From the IMG/VR virus record IMGVR_UViG_3300008267_000122, positions 1-39,252 of that record: a DNA stretch of 39,252 bases; one strand, 5' to 3'. The position numbers and the translations under genes are program-made. Each line of letters opens with the position of its first letter. The stretch's first letter is position 1. Positions 27,010-36,105 of the stretch are shown here, piece by piece. The DNA is from a virus. Under the pieces are notes generated by a model. It saw only the letters and a program-made list of their open reading frames with translations. It searched no databases and was not told the origin of the DNA.

Positions 27010-29166
27010 TTATGCTGAACATCCAACACATTCGAATGGACTATCTTTTGGTTTTTCAGAAACAACATTTACTTTTGATGAAGCTAATTTGCTATTAGCA
27101 TCAATTTTAGATTTAGTTCTAGTATAATAAACACCAGTTTTTAATCCACCTTTCCAAGCATACATTAATGCTGAAGCTATTTTACCATATTTAGCATCTG
27201 AATGATATACATTCAATGATTGTGATTGGTCAACATATTTATTTCTTATTATTGATAAATCTAATAATACTTTTTGTGGTATTTCCCAAACATCTTTATA
27301 TCTATATCTAATATCTTCAGGTATTACCATAATATTTTGTATACTACCTTGATTAGCAATAATCTTATCAATCATATCTCTATTCCATAGACCTAATTCT
27401 AATAATTCATTAACTAAATACTTATTAACAATTAAGAACTCTCCTTGTCCTACTCTTCTAGTAAATAAATTAGCAGTTACTGGTTCAAAAGATTCAAAAA
27501 CACCTAATAAAATAGCAGATGATGCTGTTGGCATTAGTGCTAATAAAAGACTATTTAACATCGGTATTGGTTGACCTTCTGGTAGTGGTGACCACCCTTC
27601 AATATATGTCTCACCTTTTGAATATGGACTACCTTCCCATGCTGGATAATTCCTACCTTGCTCAATCGCTAATCTCATTGATTCTTCAACCGCTGATTTG
27701 TACATTGTTTCGAATATAAGTTTATTCCATATTTTAGCATCTTCAGATTCAAATGATATTTTTTTCTTAGCAAAGAAGTCAGCCATACCAGCAACACCAA
27801 TCGCTAAGGCTCTTTGGTCTTCACCAGCAACTTTACTCCAATCGTCAGACCATTTATTTTTATCTATTACCTTATTTAAAGCCTTTACAAGAACTTTTGT
27901 AGTCTTAGCTATACTTTCTAGTGTGTCATGTTCAGATAAGTTAACAGAAGCCAGCGTACACTGCGGAGTGTATTTTGGTCTTGACGCTTGGAACACTTCA
28001 ATACAAAGATTACTTTGTTTAATTATTCCAATATTTCTTTGCATGTTATTTTTGTTAGCGTTATCTTTGAACATCACATAAGGTTTACCGCTTTCAACTT
28101 GTGATTTTATGATTGAGTCAAAAATAGTTTTAGGGTTAACTTTTTTACCTAAACCTAATTCAACAGCTTTGTTATATTCAGCAACAAATGCATCACCATG
28201 TAATTCATAAAGTGGTGTTAACCCAGCTTTTTTGATATCATTAGGGCAGAATGTATACCAATCTTCATTATTCTGTAATTTTTCCATGAATAAATCGTTG
28301 ATAACAACAGATGTAAATAAATCTCTAGTTCTTAATTGTTCATCACCAATTGGTAACGTTAAATCTAAGAAATCTAATATATCTCTATGCCATACTGATA
28401 GGTATAATGCACAACTTCCAGAACGAGAACCTTGTTTATAGAATCTCATTTTAGATTGGACCATATCTGCTAGTCTAATAACACCACCAGCGTTACCTTT
28501 GAATGATTCAACGATACTGTCTTTACTACGTAAGTTATCAATTAATAAACCAATACCAGAACCTTCTTTAGATGCAGCCGCTATTTTTGTAAGTGTTTCT
28601 TCAATACCTTCAAATGAATCTTCATCTAAATGTGTTAAATTACATGAAATCATACCGTTTCTTTCTGGAACACCAGCGTTTGTATATGTTGGTGTTGCAA
28701 AGTTTCCACGTTTTGACATTATTTCTTCTAACAATTCTAAACGGTCAGCTTCATTATCATCATGTAAATAACCAGAAACACGATTATACATACATGATGG
28801 TAATTCAGTTGGTGTTTTCTTATCATCTTTCAAAGAATATTTTGAAAGGAAAGTTGTTGCAGCAAAGAAATCATAAGTTAAATCAACTGGTTGTAATTCT
28901 TTACCGATTAATTTTGATTGTCTAGATAATAGAATTCTACCACCTAACAATGAATAATCTGGATGTTGTATTACTTTATCAGCAGCTTTAAAAGCTATTA
29001 TTTCATCAATTTCAGTTGTTGTGATGTTATCACTAATAAGTGGAATAACTTCTTTAAATAAACTGTCAGAATCAACTTTAAGACCTTTAGCTTGTGTTTT
29101 AATTCTTGTTAAAATTTTATTCGGTGTAAACGCTTGTGACGACTTATCTCTTTTTACTATTCTCAT
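27010..29166 (-). CDS. nrdA: Ribonucleotide reductase, class Ia, large subunit
   Basis: 718 aa. An ATP-cone-like domain occupies the first 90 residues (IVKRDKSSQAFTPNKI). The active-site cysteine and partners are present: C175 in ISCNL, the N-x-C-x-E triad at 386-390 (NLCIE), and C403 in PQCTLASVNL. A YY pair near the C-terminus (GVYYTRTK) fits the radical-transfer path, and the extreme C-terminus has the redox pair CVGC at 713-716. It reduces ribonucleoside diphosphates to deoxy forms together with NrdB, feeding phage DNA synthesis. It follows the endonuclease-like gene with a 6-nt gap and is closed by a terminator. No intein or internal endonuclease interrupts the frame. Confidence 0.95.
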   Translation of the reverse strand: MRIVKRDKSSQAFTPNKILTRIKTQAKGLKVDSDSLFKEVIPLISDNITTTEIDEIIAFKAADKVIQHPDYSLLGGRILLSRQSKLIGKELQPVDLTYDFFAATTFLSKYSLKDDKKTPTELPSCMYNRVSGYLHDDNEADRLELLEEIMSKRGNFATPTYTNAGVPERNGMISCNLTHLDEDSFEGIEETLTKIAAASKEGSGIGLLIDNLRSKDSIVESFKGNAGGVIRLADMVQSKMRFYKQGSRSGSCALYLSVWHRDILDFLDLTLPIGDEQLRTRDLFTSVVINDLFMEKLQNNEDWYTFCPNDIKKAGLTPLYELHGDAFVAEYNKAVELGLGKKVNPKTIFDSIIKSQVESGKPYVMFKDNANKNNMQRNIGIIKQSNLCIEVFQASRPKYTPQCTLASVNLSEHDTLESIAKTTKVLVKALNKVIDKNKWSDDWSKVAGEDQRALAIGVAGMADFFAKKKISFESEDAKIWNKLIFETMYKSAVEESMRLAIEQGRNYPAWEGSPYSKGETYIEGWSPLPEGQPIPMLNSLLLALMPTASSAILLGVFESFEPVTANLFTRRVGQGEFLIVNKYLVNELLELGLWNRDMIDKIIANQGSIQNIMVIPEDIRYRYKDVWEIPQKVLLDLSIIRNKYVDQSQSLNVYHSDAKYGKIASALMYAWKGGLKTGVYYTRTKSKIDANSKLASSKVNVVSEKPKDSPFECVGCSA

Positions 29167-29172
29167 AATTTT

Positions 29173-30843
29173 TTATTTTTTTAATTTATAAACTTTATTA
29201 CCACAGTCATATAATCTAGGATAACCTAACTCATCCATTATTTGTTTTTCTGTTTTATTTTTATCATAACCCATACTAACTAATACATCTTTTCTATAAT
29301 TAAATCTATCAATAAGTTTATTATTAACTAAATATTTATAAGTTGGTGGTGAATTTCTAATAAATTCAAAATTATTTTTTTCATAAACATTTCCATGACT
29401 CCATCTTCTATTTGCATAACTAATAACTTCAATAGGTTTATATTCTTTTACAAAATAAGTCAATAATTTTGAGAATCCACCAATAACATTAAAATTTATT
29501 TTATTACAAAATCTAATTAACTCATAATGACCATCTTTATTTTTAAGACCCATATTTTTTCTTAATTTTGAAAACGACATCAAAGATACTAATTCATCAT
29601 TATAATATAAACCAATATCAATTGAACTCCCTGAATCTCCTTGTATATGATTATTCTTCAAAAATAATGATTTATCTTTTTTATTCACAATATTTATCAC
29701 ACATTTTCTAGCATAAATTTTATTATCAATTAAACCTATTTTATTTTTTATCATTGATTTAATAATTTCACTTTTTTCAAGCCATTCTTTATGTCTAAAT
29801 ATAAGTAAAAAAATATCTTTATCATTACATTTAATCATTTTATCATATTCACACTTTTCATCCTTATTATGGGTTGAATGCCAATACTCGCCATCATACT
29901 CTATTGCGATTTTTAAGTCAGGTAAATAAATATCAATCTCTTCATCTATAATACCTTTAACATTATTGATAACATTAACATTTAAAGATACTAAAAAATT
30001 ATAAATTTCAATCTCACCTTTACTTCGATATGCTTTACAACTAGGACACCCTTGTTTTAAGTCACAATGATTATTATATCTCTGTTTGAACCAACCATGC
30101 TTTTCACAATATACATCTATTTTACTCGTATTGTTCTTATAACCAGTAAAATCGTACTGATATTTATCGCTATGTATTTCAATACACTTATTATACATAT
30201 AAGACACTTTATTAGTTGTATTTTCAACTCCACATTCATTACAACCAGAACCTCTTAAATGAATTGATGGTGTTTGATAAAAGGCACCATGAATAGGACA
30301 TACAATTTTAACCTTTTTACCACTACCAACATATTCAACTAATGAATAATCATACTTTTCACCATGTATTGATTTAGATTTTTCAACAAAAACATCTAAA
30401 CCCATAAATTTAAGTTTGCTTATTTTCTCAGCACCAATCTTCTTACCACATTCAAAACAACCAGAACCTCTTAAATGAACTTGAGGGTGTTGTTCAAAAA
30501 CTCCATGAATTGGACATATAATTTTTACATTATCACTATTTCGAACATAGTTAACTAACGAATAATCATATTTATCATTATGTTTAATTTTAGCTTTACT
30601 AATAAACTCATCATTAGTTAATGTATTAAGTAATGTTAATTTGTCAATTTTACAATTAAAACACTTTGCACCCTTTAAATGATTTGCTGGTATTTGTTCA
30701 AACACACCATGGATTGGACAAATAATTTTAACTTTTGTTTTACTATTTACATAATTCACTAAAGAATAATCATACATATCCCCATGCACTAATTTAGCAC
30801 TTTCAATAAACGATTCCGTATTTTTTTTTGTAGTTTTACCCAT
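29173..30843 (-). CDS. Free-standing homing-endonuclease-like protein with four CPxHG zinc-ribbon repeats
   Basis: 556 aa. Four repeats at about 10-65, 78-133, 152-205 and 212-270 have the form H-x-x-x-Y-D-Y-S-L-V-x-Y, then KI-x-CPIHG-x-F-x-Q-x-x-x-x-HL-x-G-x-x-C-x-x-C; the fourth is degenerate (CEKHG, HC, CPSC). About 276-352 reads as a Vsr/EDxHD-type nuclease core: GEIEIYNFL, IDIYLPDLKIAIEYDGEYWH, and IFLLIFRHKEW. The C-terminal 175 residues (FLKNNHIQGDSGSS, ELIRFCNK, YANRRWSHGNVYEKNNF, GYPRLYDCGN) are commonly joined to such phage nucleases. It sits between nrdB and nrdA, a well-known home for free-standing homing endonucleases. Target site and activity are inferred. It is intact. Confidence 0.75.
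   Translation of the reverse strand: MGKTTKKNTESFIESAKLVHGDMYDYSLVNYVNSKTKVKIICPIHGVFEQIPANHLKGAKCFNCKIDKLTLLNTLTNDEFISKAKIKHNDKYDYSLVNYVRNSDNVKIICPIHGVFEQHPQVHLRGSGCFECGKKIGAEKISKLKFMGLDVFVEKSKSIHGEKYDYSLVEYVGSGKKVKIVCPIHGAFYQTPSIHLRGSGCNECGVENTTNKVSYMYNKCIEIHSDKYQYDFTGYKNNTSKIDVYCEKHGWFKQRYNNHCDLKQGCPSCKAYRSKGEIEIYNFLVSLNVNVINNVKGIIDEEIDIYLPDLKIAIEYDGEYWHSTHNKDEKCEYDKMIKCNDKDIFLLIFRHKEWLEKSEIIKSMIKNKIGLIDNKIYARKCVINIVNKKDKSLFLKNNHIQGDSGSSIDIGLYYNDELVSLMSFSKLRKNMGLKNKDGHYELIRFCNKINFNVIGGFSKLLTYFVKEYKPIEVISYANRRWSHGNVYEKNNFEFIRNSPPTYKYLVNNKLIDRFNYRKDVLVSMGYDKNKTEKQIMDELGYPRLYDCGNKVYKLKK
30034..30816 (-). repeat. Four zinc-ribbon-type protein repeats in the endonuclease-like gene
   Basis: Unit spacing is about 55-75 residues. 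Units 1-3 are near-identical around the CPIHG(V/A)F(E/Y)Q and HL(K/R)G(A/S)xC cores; unit 4 keeps the cysteines and HG but has lost HLxG. The pairs of Cys/His per unit suggest one zinc site each, probably for DNA binding. Confidence 0.8.
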
Positions 30844-30857
30844 ATTCGCTTTAACGA

Positions 30858-31811
30858 TTAAAAATCCTCGTCAAACATCCCATCCATAGTTGTAGGTATT
30901 TCTACTCTAGTGTATTCACCTTCTCTTTTTTCAAAGAAATTATTTTTAGAAGATAATCCTATTCTAGACATATATTCTAATGGGTTTCTTACATTGAATT
31001 CAAGTTCACATCCAAAATCATTTAATACGATATCGGTAACATACTGAACATATTTAATCATATCTTCTTTTGTTAATCCTTGTAATCCTTCTGGCATACT
31101 TTCTTCGATGAAAACTTTTTCTACATCATAACAACCTAAAACTATTTTTCTAATTTCATCTTTTGATAATTTATAAGAATCTTTTAAATAATTCTTATAT
31201 AACTTCAAAGCAAACTCATAATGAAAAGTTTCATCACGTAAAATCAATTCATTCATCGCTCCAAGGCCTGGCATTTTATTTCTAGTTCTATACCAGAATA
31301 CACCAGCAAAAACACTAGCAAATGAAATTCCTTCAACACATGCGAATGCTAATAATCTATGTGCAAAAGATGGGTGTTGAATCCAATTTTCAGCCCAAGC
31401 AGCTTTTTTAGCTACAGCTTGATTTGATTCCATTGAATTAAATAATTCATCTCTCTCAATTAAATCTTTAATATAAGTTTCAATAAGTAATGAATAACCA
31501 TTTGCATGTACTTGTTCAATAAAAGTCTGATGACCATAGAAGTATTGTGCTTCTAATATTTCAACTTCTCTTTGAAAGTTATTAGCTAAATTTTCAATAA
31601 CCAAACCATCTGAAATGGCGAAGAAAGCTAATATATTTTTTAAATATAATTTTTCTTCATCTTTTAATTCATCAAATCTATCCTTAGATAAATCTGGTTC
31701 TTCAGCAACCCATGTTTGTGCTTCGGCTTTCTTGTAGTCTTCCCATAAGTCATTGTGAACCACTGGGAAGATTGAATATCTTTTTTTATATTCGTTTGTT
31801 TTTAAATACAT
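30858..31811 (-). CDS. nrdB: Ribonucleotide reductase, class Ia, small subunit
   Basis: 317 aa. All di-iron ligands and the radical tyrosine can be seen: D40 (EEPDLSKD), E99 and H102 (FIEQVH), Y106 (NGYSLLI), E160 (CVEGISF), E194 and H197 (RDETFH). The sequence looks closer to the eukaryote/Bacteroidota type (AFFAISDG) than to the E. coli type. The C-terminal tail (GMFDEDF) is the usual acidic and aromatic peptide that docks on the large subunit. It supplies the tyrosyl radical to NrdA. It lies 15 nt upstream of the endonuclease-like gene and follows the helicase gene after a 74-nt gap. Confidence 0.95.
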   Translation of the reverse strand: MYLKTNEYKKRYSIFPVVHNDLWEDYKKAEAQTWVAEEPDLSKDRFDELKDEEKLYLKNILAFFAISDGLVIENLANNFQREVEILEAQYFYGHQTFIEQVHANGYSLLIETYIKDLIERDELFNSMESNQAVAKKAAWAENWIQHPSFAHRLLAFACVEGISFASVFAGVFWYRTRNKMPGLGAMNELILRDETFHYEFALKLYKNYLKDSYKLSKDEIRKIVLGCYDVEKVFIEESMPEGLQGLTKEDMIKYVQYVTDIVLNDFGCELEFNVRNPLEYMSRIGLSSKNNFFEKREGEYTRVEIPTTMDGMFDEDF

Positions 31812-31862
31812 AAATCTTTTTTTTTAATTAAAGTTAGAAAACATATACTATAACTATCTTTG

Positions 31863-31875
31863 ACATTTGAAATGT
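31863..31875. promoter_or_regulatory. Short symmetric site in the helicase-nrdB gap
   Basis: Thirteen bases, acattt-g-aaatgt, a perfect inverted repeat around one G. It falls in the 74-nt gap between the helicase stop and nrdB start, one of the longer gaps in this block, so it may be an operator. The site is short and chance cannot be excluded. Confidence 0.25.
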
Positions 31876-31885
31876 TATTTTGTTA

Positions 31886-33283
31886 TTAAATATTTTTTTC
31901 TCTTTCCTTTAATTTGTTGTTAAGTGCATTGTTAATTTTATCAATTCCTTTTGATTTTTTATTTTCTCTAGCTTGTGTTATCGTAACCGAATTAGAACTT
32001 TTACCTTCCATTTCAATTTGTATTGTTCCATTGTTAAATACAACATCTTCGAATACCATACCATCTTTACCAAATCTAGATTTTAATATTGCGATATTTG
32101 CAGTACCAGCTTCTTTTTGTTCTAAACTTTTTGCTATTGATAAAATAAAATGTCCTATTTGTCCCTTCTTTATAGAACCACCCATTTGGTCAGATTCAAC
32201 AACTGTTGAGTTTATTGATGAACGATTTCCTTGTACAGCAGTCCATCCAGCGATATCGAATTCAGCAAGCATTGATTCAAATTCTCTCATGACCATACCT
32301 TCACCTACATTCACATCATCAACTTTAATTGATGGTTTAACACAATCAATATAATCTAACAAGATAATATCTGGTTTAAACCCTTTAGAAATTAATTTTC
32401 TAACATAAGCTTTAATTTTACTAATAGTAGTTTCAGTACTAGACATTTTCTTTAACTTTAAATTACTATCATCACCTAAGTTTTCAATTAATTCTTCTAA
32501 TTCATCTTTGTGATTACCTAATTCATTTGAATTTATTCCAGTCCAACAAGCTAAATGTTTTCTCTGAATTACTTTAGGCATATCTTCAAAAAATATCTGA
32601 AGTACTTTATAACCTTCATTAAACGCTGTATTAGCTAATTTCGTGAACATTGTCGTCTTTCCAACGCCAAATGCAGCAAGGATGAGTCCTAATTCACCTT
32701 TAGCTAATCCACCATTCATAATTTTGTCTAACCCACAAATACCAGTTGGTATTGGGTTTCTAAAGTCATCATCCAATACAGCACGTATATTATGTAATAC
32801 ACTTATTGTATCATCAGATGTATCACCCTTTTCAAGAGCTTTTTTAATTATTGTTTCACATTTTTCATATGAAGCTAAATCGCTTTCATTGATAATTGTT
32901 TCACATTCTTTAATAGCTTTTTTAAGTTCTTGTTTTTTACAGAACTTAATTGCTAAATCTTTAACATATAAACTATCATTTAAGTTAACATTTTGAATCT
33001 TATCAATGAGTTGATTATACATGTTTAATATTACATCAGTTTTTGACTTTTCAGACATTCTGATTCTAATACTACCCAAATCTGGTATAGTTTCATATTT
33101 TTCATAAGCATTTTTGATTTCACCAACAATAGTCCTTAAATACGAACCAGTAAAATAGTTTGGCTCAATTATTTCAATTATAGCTGAACCAAACTTTTCA
33201 TCAGTTAATATATGGTGTATTAATCTATGTTGAAAATCTTCGCTTAGAGTATTTAAATCATCTTGATTTATAACATTACCCAT
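31886..33283 (-). CDS. Replicative DNA helicase, DnaB type (T4 gp41-like)
   Basis: 465 aa. The N-terminal helical region (about 1-160) is the DnaB-type domain that forms the hexamer and binds primase. The C-terminal RecA-fold domain has Walker A (AAFGVGKTT, about 203-211), FFEDMPKVIQRK after it, and Walker B (IILLDYIDCV, about 306-315), then a GNRSS segment consistent with the family's DNA-binding/arginine-finger area. It unwinds the fork 5'-3' ahead of the polymerase. It starts 10 nt after the 184-aa gene and is followed by nrdB in the same direction. No primase gene is seen in the window. The acidic Met-Gly start has an A/T-rich leader. Confidence 0.9.
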   Translation of the reverse strand: MGNVINQDDLNTLSEDFQHRLIHHILTDEKFGSAIIEIIEPNYFTGSYLRTIVGEIKNAYEKYETIPDLGSIRIRMSEKSKTDVILNMYNQLIDKIQNVNLNDSLYVKDLAIKFCKKQELKKAIKECETIINESDLASYEKCETIIKKALEKGDTSDDTISVLHNIRAVLDDDFRNPIPTGICGLDKIMNGGLAKGELGLILAAFGVGKTTMFTKLANTAFNEGYKVLQIFFEDMPKVIQRKHLACWTGINSNELGNHKDELEELIENLGDDSNLKLKKMSSTETTISKIKAYVRKLISKGFKPDIILLDYIDCVKPSIKVDDVNVGEGMVMREFESMLAEFDIAGWTAVQGNRSSINSTVVESDQMGGSIKKGQIGHFILSIAKSLEQKEAGTANIAILKSRFGKDGMVFEDVVFNNGTIQIEMEGKSSNSVTITQARENKKSKGIDKINNALNNKLKEREKNI

Positions 33284-33293
33284 AAAAATTTAT

Positions 33294-33848
33294 TTAAGCG
33301 GTTTTTTCTTCTGTTCTAACTCTTCTTGTACCAAATGTATTAGTAATTGTTGCTATTATTTGTGGGATTATTTTACCTAAATGTAACCCTTTTCTAGCAT
33401 ATGGTTGAAACACGTTACCAGTAAAAGTACTTTTAGCAATAACAGTTTCGTAAAATGAAATCTCCAATGTATAGTTGTTTTCAGTTTCATTAATATTTTT
33501 AATGTCCAAAACATTATACGGATTATGTGGGTTATAGTTATTCCAAGAGATATCTTCACAAATATTTTTTAAGAATGAAGGTATAATACCTAATTTACCA
33601 TAACCGTTGTTCATACCAGTTAATTCATCCATTAAATCTTTAATTTTATATGACCAATTAATATGTGTATCAATTTTCTTTGGGTCAATAATCATATGAT
33701 TCGATGAATCTCTTTTATTGAAATAAGATTTGTCATAGTTATCAACATTGAAGTATCTTTTACAAACAATGTTATCATTACTATAAAAAGTAAAACTAAA
33801 CGGTAGATAAGAAAAATCTTTTTGTGTTGTTGTTGTGTTCTCGCTCAT
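33294..33848 (-). CDS. Hypothetical protein in the replication block
   Basis: 184 aa, not recognised. The N-terminus is Thr-rich (MSENTTTTQKDFSYLPFSFTF). The middle is charged and aromatic (IDTHINWSYKIKDLMDELTGMNNGYGKLGIIPSFLKNICEDI), and the C-terminal third is strands followed by a basic end (TFGTRRVRTEEKTA). No membrane helix, no signal peptide and no known nucleotide-binding motif. It sits between the FEN/RNase H gene (4-nt gap) and the helicase (10-nt gap), so a replication-accessory role (for example helicase loader) is possible. In T4 the gp59 loader lies elsewhere, and no clear similarity to it is visible. Confidence 0.6.
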   Translation of the reverse strand: MSENTTTTQKDFSYLPFSFTFYSNDNIVCKRYFNVDNYDKSYFNKRDSSNHMIIDPKKIDTHINWSYKIKDLMDELTGMNNGYGKLGIIPSFLKNICEDISWNNYNPHNPYNVLDIKNINETENNYTLEISFYETVIAKSTFTGNVFQPYARKGLHLGKIIPQIIATITNTFGTRRVRTEEKTA

Positions 33849-33852
33849 AATA

Positions 33853-34908
33853 TTATAATTTATTTTCTCTATTTATTAATTTTTTAAAAGGTAAAAAATA
33901 ATCTTCAAAGTTATTAATTATTTTATTACCAAACCCATCTTTTTTAATATATTTATAAACATTTTTTATATCTCTACCTTCTGGGTCAATCGGTAGTGTT
34001 ATTAAATTATTAACCATCTCAATAGCTTCTTCAGTCATCAATGGTTTTTTTAGGTTTACAAGTCTATCATTTATTTCAAATAACTTATCACCTTGAATTC
34101 CATCCGTAACACCATTACTTATATTATCCAATATTTGTAAAGGTTTTTTCTTATTATTTATCCTTTCATTTTGCAATAATTTAGATTTATTAATAACTTC
34201 TTCAATTGTAACTTTTCTTTCAGTAACTTCAGGAAAATGCTGTATCAATGTATCTTCACCCAATCTTTTAACTCCTTTGATTGAATCTGAGTTGTCCCCA
34301 CATAATACTTTAATAAGGCTAGCATTTTCATAATGATACTTAAAATTTTCATTAAAATTATCTTTAGTAATATATTTTTTCAAGTCACACATGTATATTC
34401 TAATATCATCGTCAACTAATTGACAGTAATCTCTATCACTTGTAACTATTGTTAATTTATCACCAATAGATTTATTGTTACAAATATAAGCAATAAAATC
34501 GTCTGCTTCAACAATTTCATCTTCTAATTGTCTAATAAATAATTCTTCTAAATATTGTTTGATTCTATATCGCTGATACACTTCACTTTCGTCTTGCGAT
34601 GAAGTTCCATTAATAAAGTCCTTTCCTCTACTTATTTTGTAATTTTTATAGATTTCGTACCTAAGTTTACCACTAAGTGTACCATCCCAGAACACAAATA
34701 CCTTGTGATATAGGTCATCTAATAATAATTTTCTTAGTACTGTTAAGAATTGATAAATACCACCGATATGTTCTCCTTTATCATTGTATTCATCTTTAGC
34801 ACCTAGTAAGGACCTTTTAAATAAACTGGAACCATCAACTAATAATAGATGTTGATGGGTTTCCAATTTATTTTTTTGACCATTTCTTGGAGGTCTTTTG
34901 TTTAGCAT
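33853..34908 (-). CDS. 5'-3' exonuclease / flap endonuclease, T4 RNase H-like
   Basis: 351 aa. It has the family's acidic metal-binding set: D25 (LLLVDGSSLF), D75 (FVFWDG), E134/D136/D137 (VEADDFI), D158 and D160 (TSDRDYCQLV), and D205/D208 (GDNSDSI), followed by the helix-hairpin-type KGVKRLGEDT. It removes RNA primers and 5' flaps of lagging-strand fragments. It sits in the replication block after the UvsX gene (26-nt gap) and before the unknown 184-aa gene. The basic N-terminus (LNKRPPRNGQKNKL) precedes the domain and is longer than usual; a start closer to the domain cannot be ruled out, but no later Met precedes LLLVDGSS. Confidence 0.9.
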   Translation of the reverse strand: MLNKRPPRNGQKNKLETHQHLLLVDGSSLFKRSLLGAKDEYNDKGEHIGGIYQFLTVLRKLLLDDLYHKVFVFWDGTLSGKLRYEIYKNYKISRGKDFINGTSSQDESEVYQRYRIKQYLEELFIRQLEDEIVEADDFIAYICNNKSIGDKLTIVTSDRDYCQLVDDDIRIYMCDLKKYITKDNFNENFKYHYENASLIKVLCGDNSDSIKGVKRLGEDTLIQHFPEVTERKVTIEEVINKSKLLQNERINNKKKPLQILDNISNGVTDGIQGDKLFEINDRLVNLKKPLMTEEAIEMVNNLITLPIDPEGRDIKNVYKYIKKDGFGNKIINNFEDYFLPFKKLINRENKL

Positions 34909-34934
34909 TTAGCTATATTTTAAATGATTAATAA

Positions 34935-36041
34935 CTATTCTCCTAAGTCTTCTTTACTTAATTTAGTTTCTTCAACTTCAATAGTAAAGTCATCCATTGT
35001 TGTATTTAAATGTTTAAGGATATATTCTTTATTTTGTTTTTTATATCCTTCCATATCTTCTGGATTCCAATAACCATGTGGTGTAGAAACAATCATACCA
35101 ACTTCTTCAATTCCGTTAATTTGATTCTTATCACATTTAACTTTTGTTTTGGTTGCGTATTGATAGCGTTTTCCGCCACTTGTAGCCCATAACTTCTCTG
35201 TGGAATGGCTAAGTGTACCACCGAAGTGAATAATGATTCTAGGGGAATAATAGAAAGCTTCACCACCTTTATGTTTGATAACTTTGTTTTCATTATCCAA
35301 CCATATTTTTTGAACAACAGCAAAACTATTTGTATATTTTTTACCTTCTCTTCTTGATGCTGGAATTCTATGATTAACTAATGACTTAAATGCAGTTTCC
35401 ATTGAACCAGCATTCCATTGATTATTGTTTGATTTAGACATAACTGATTTAAAACCATTTAATGAACCAACTGAATCCCATAAGAACAATAAATCCCTAT
35501 CTAAATCACCAGCTTCTTGCATATCTAGTAAATCACCCATTAATTTAGCAACATCTTCAATAATAGGTTCACCTCGTAATCTTTTTGTACCTTCTTTACC
35601 AGTTGAATAATCAAAATTACCATATTTTTGTAATAAATCATCACCGTTAATGAAAATGAAATCACCATCATAGTCAATAACTTCACCAGTTTCTTCATCT
35701 ACAATTTCATCATACTGAACTCCGATGTTTCTAGCATGTTCCCAGTTCCAGTTACCTTCAGTTTCAATAATAACTGGTAAATCACCAATTTTTTGAGCAC
35801 CAACTACAGCTTCATATATCGCAGTTGATTTACCTGTGTTTGAAAAACCTCTGAATGACGTGAAATACCCTCTAGCAATTCCAGGTATTTTTAATGCATC
35901 ATGAAATGCATCTGATAACGGAACCCAAGTTAATTCTTTCTCTTTAACAACATTTCCGAATCCATTATTTTTCTTAAATTCTTTTAAATTGAAATGTTTT
36001 TTTTCAATACTTTTTTTTGCTGGTACTGTTTTTTTTGACAT
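34935..36041 (-). CDS. uvsX: RecA/UvsX-type recombinase
   Basis: 368 aa. Walker A is FRGFSNTGKSTAIYEAV (P-loop G65-T73), followed by VIIETEGNWNWEHAR and Walker B DLLFLWDSVGS (about 183-193). The length and motif order fit UvsX-type phage recombinases rather than bacterial RecA, whose N-terminal helix and C-terminal domain differ. It catalyses strand exchange for recombination-dependent replication and repair, acting with the gp32-like SSB encoded just upstream. The hairpin between the two genes (36070-36094) may lower its expression relative to SSB. The symbol is used by analogy with T4. The start follows an A/T-only leader. Confidence 0.85.
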   Translation of the reverse strand: MSKKTVPAKKSIEKKHFNLKEFKKNNGFGNVVKEKELTWVPLSDAFHDALKIPGIARGYFTSFRGFSNTGKSTAIYEAVVGAQKIGDLPVIIETEGNWNWEHARNIGVQYDEIVDEETGEVIDYDGDFIFINGDDLLQKYGNFDYSTGKEGTKRLRGEPIIEDVAKLMGDLLDMQEAGDLDRDLLFLWDSVGSLNGFKSVMSKSNNNQWNAGSMETAFKSLVNHRIPASRREGKKYTNSFAVVQKIWLDNENKVIKHKGGEAFYYSPRIIIHFGGTLSHSTEKLWATSGGKRYQYATKTKVKCDKNQINGIEEVGMIVSTPHGYWNPEDMEGYKKQNKEYILKHLNTTMDDFTIEVEETKLSKEDLGE

Positions 36042-36069
36042 ATGTATTTTATTTATTTATTTTTAAAAT

Positions 36070-36094
36070 AAATGGCCACTTAGTGTGGCCATTT
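36070..36094 (-). terminator. Terminator or attenuator between gp32-like gene and uvsX
   Basis: Perfect 10-bp stem (aaatggccac with gtggccattt) with a 5-nt loop, followed on the minus strand by ATTTT. G-C pairs in the middle make it more stable than most hairpins here. The T-tract is short, so partial read-through into uvsX is likely, giving more SSB than recombinase. Confidence 0.65.
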
Positions 36095-36105
36095 TATACT
36101 ATAAA

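Noticed and set aside
27010-29166. Intein or split gene in nrdA, as seen in some phages
   Set aside because: The frame is continuous and of normal length with all catalytic motifs in order.
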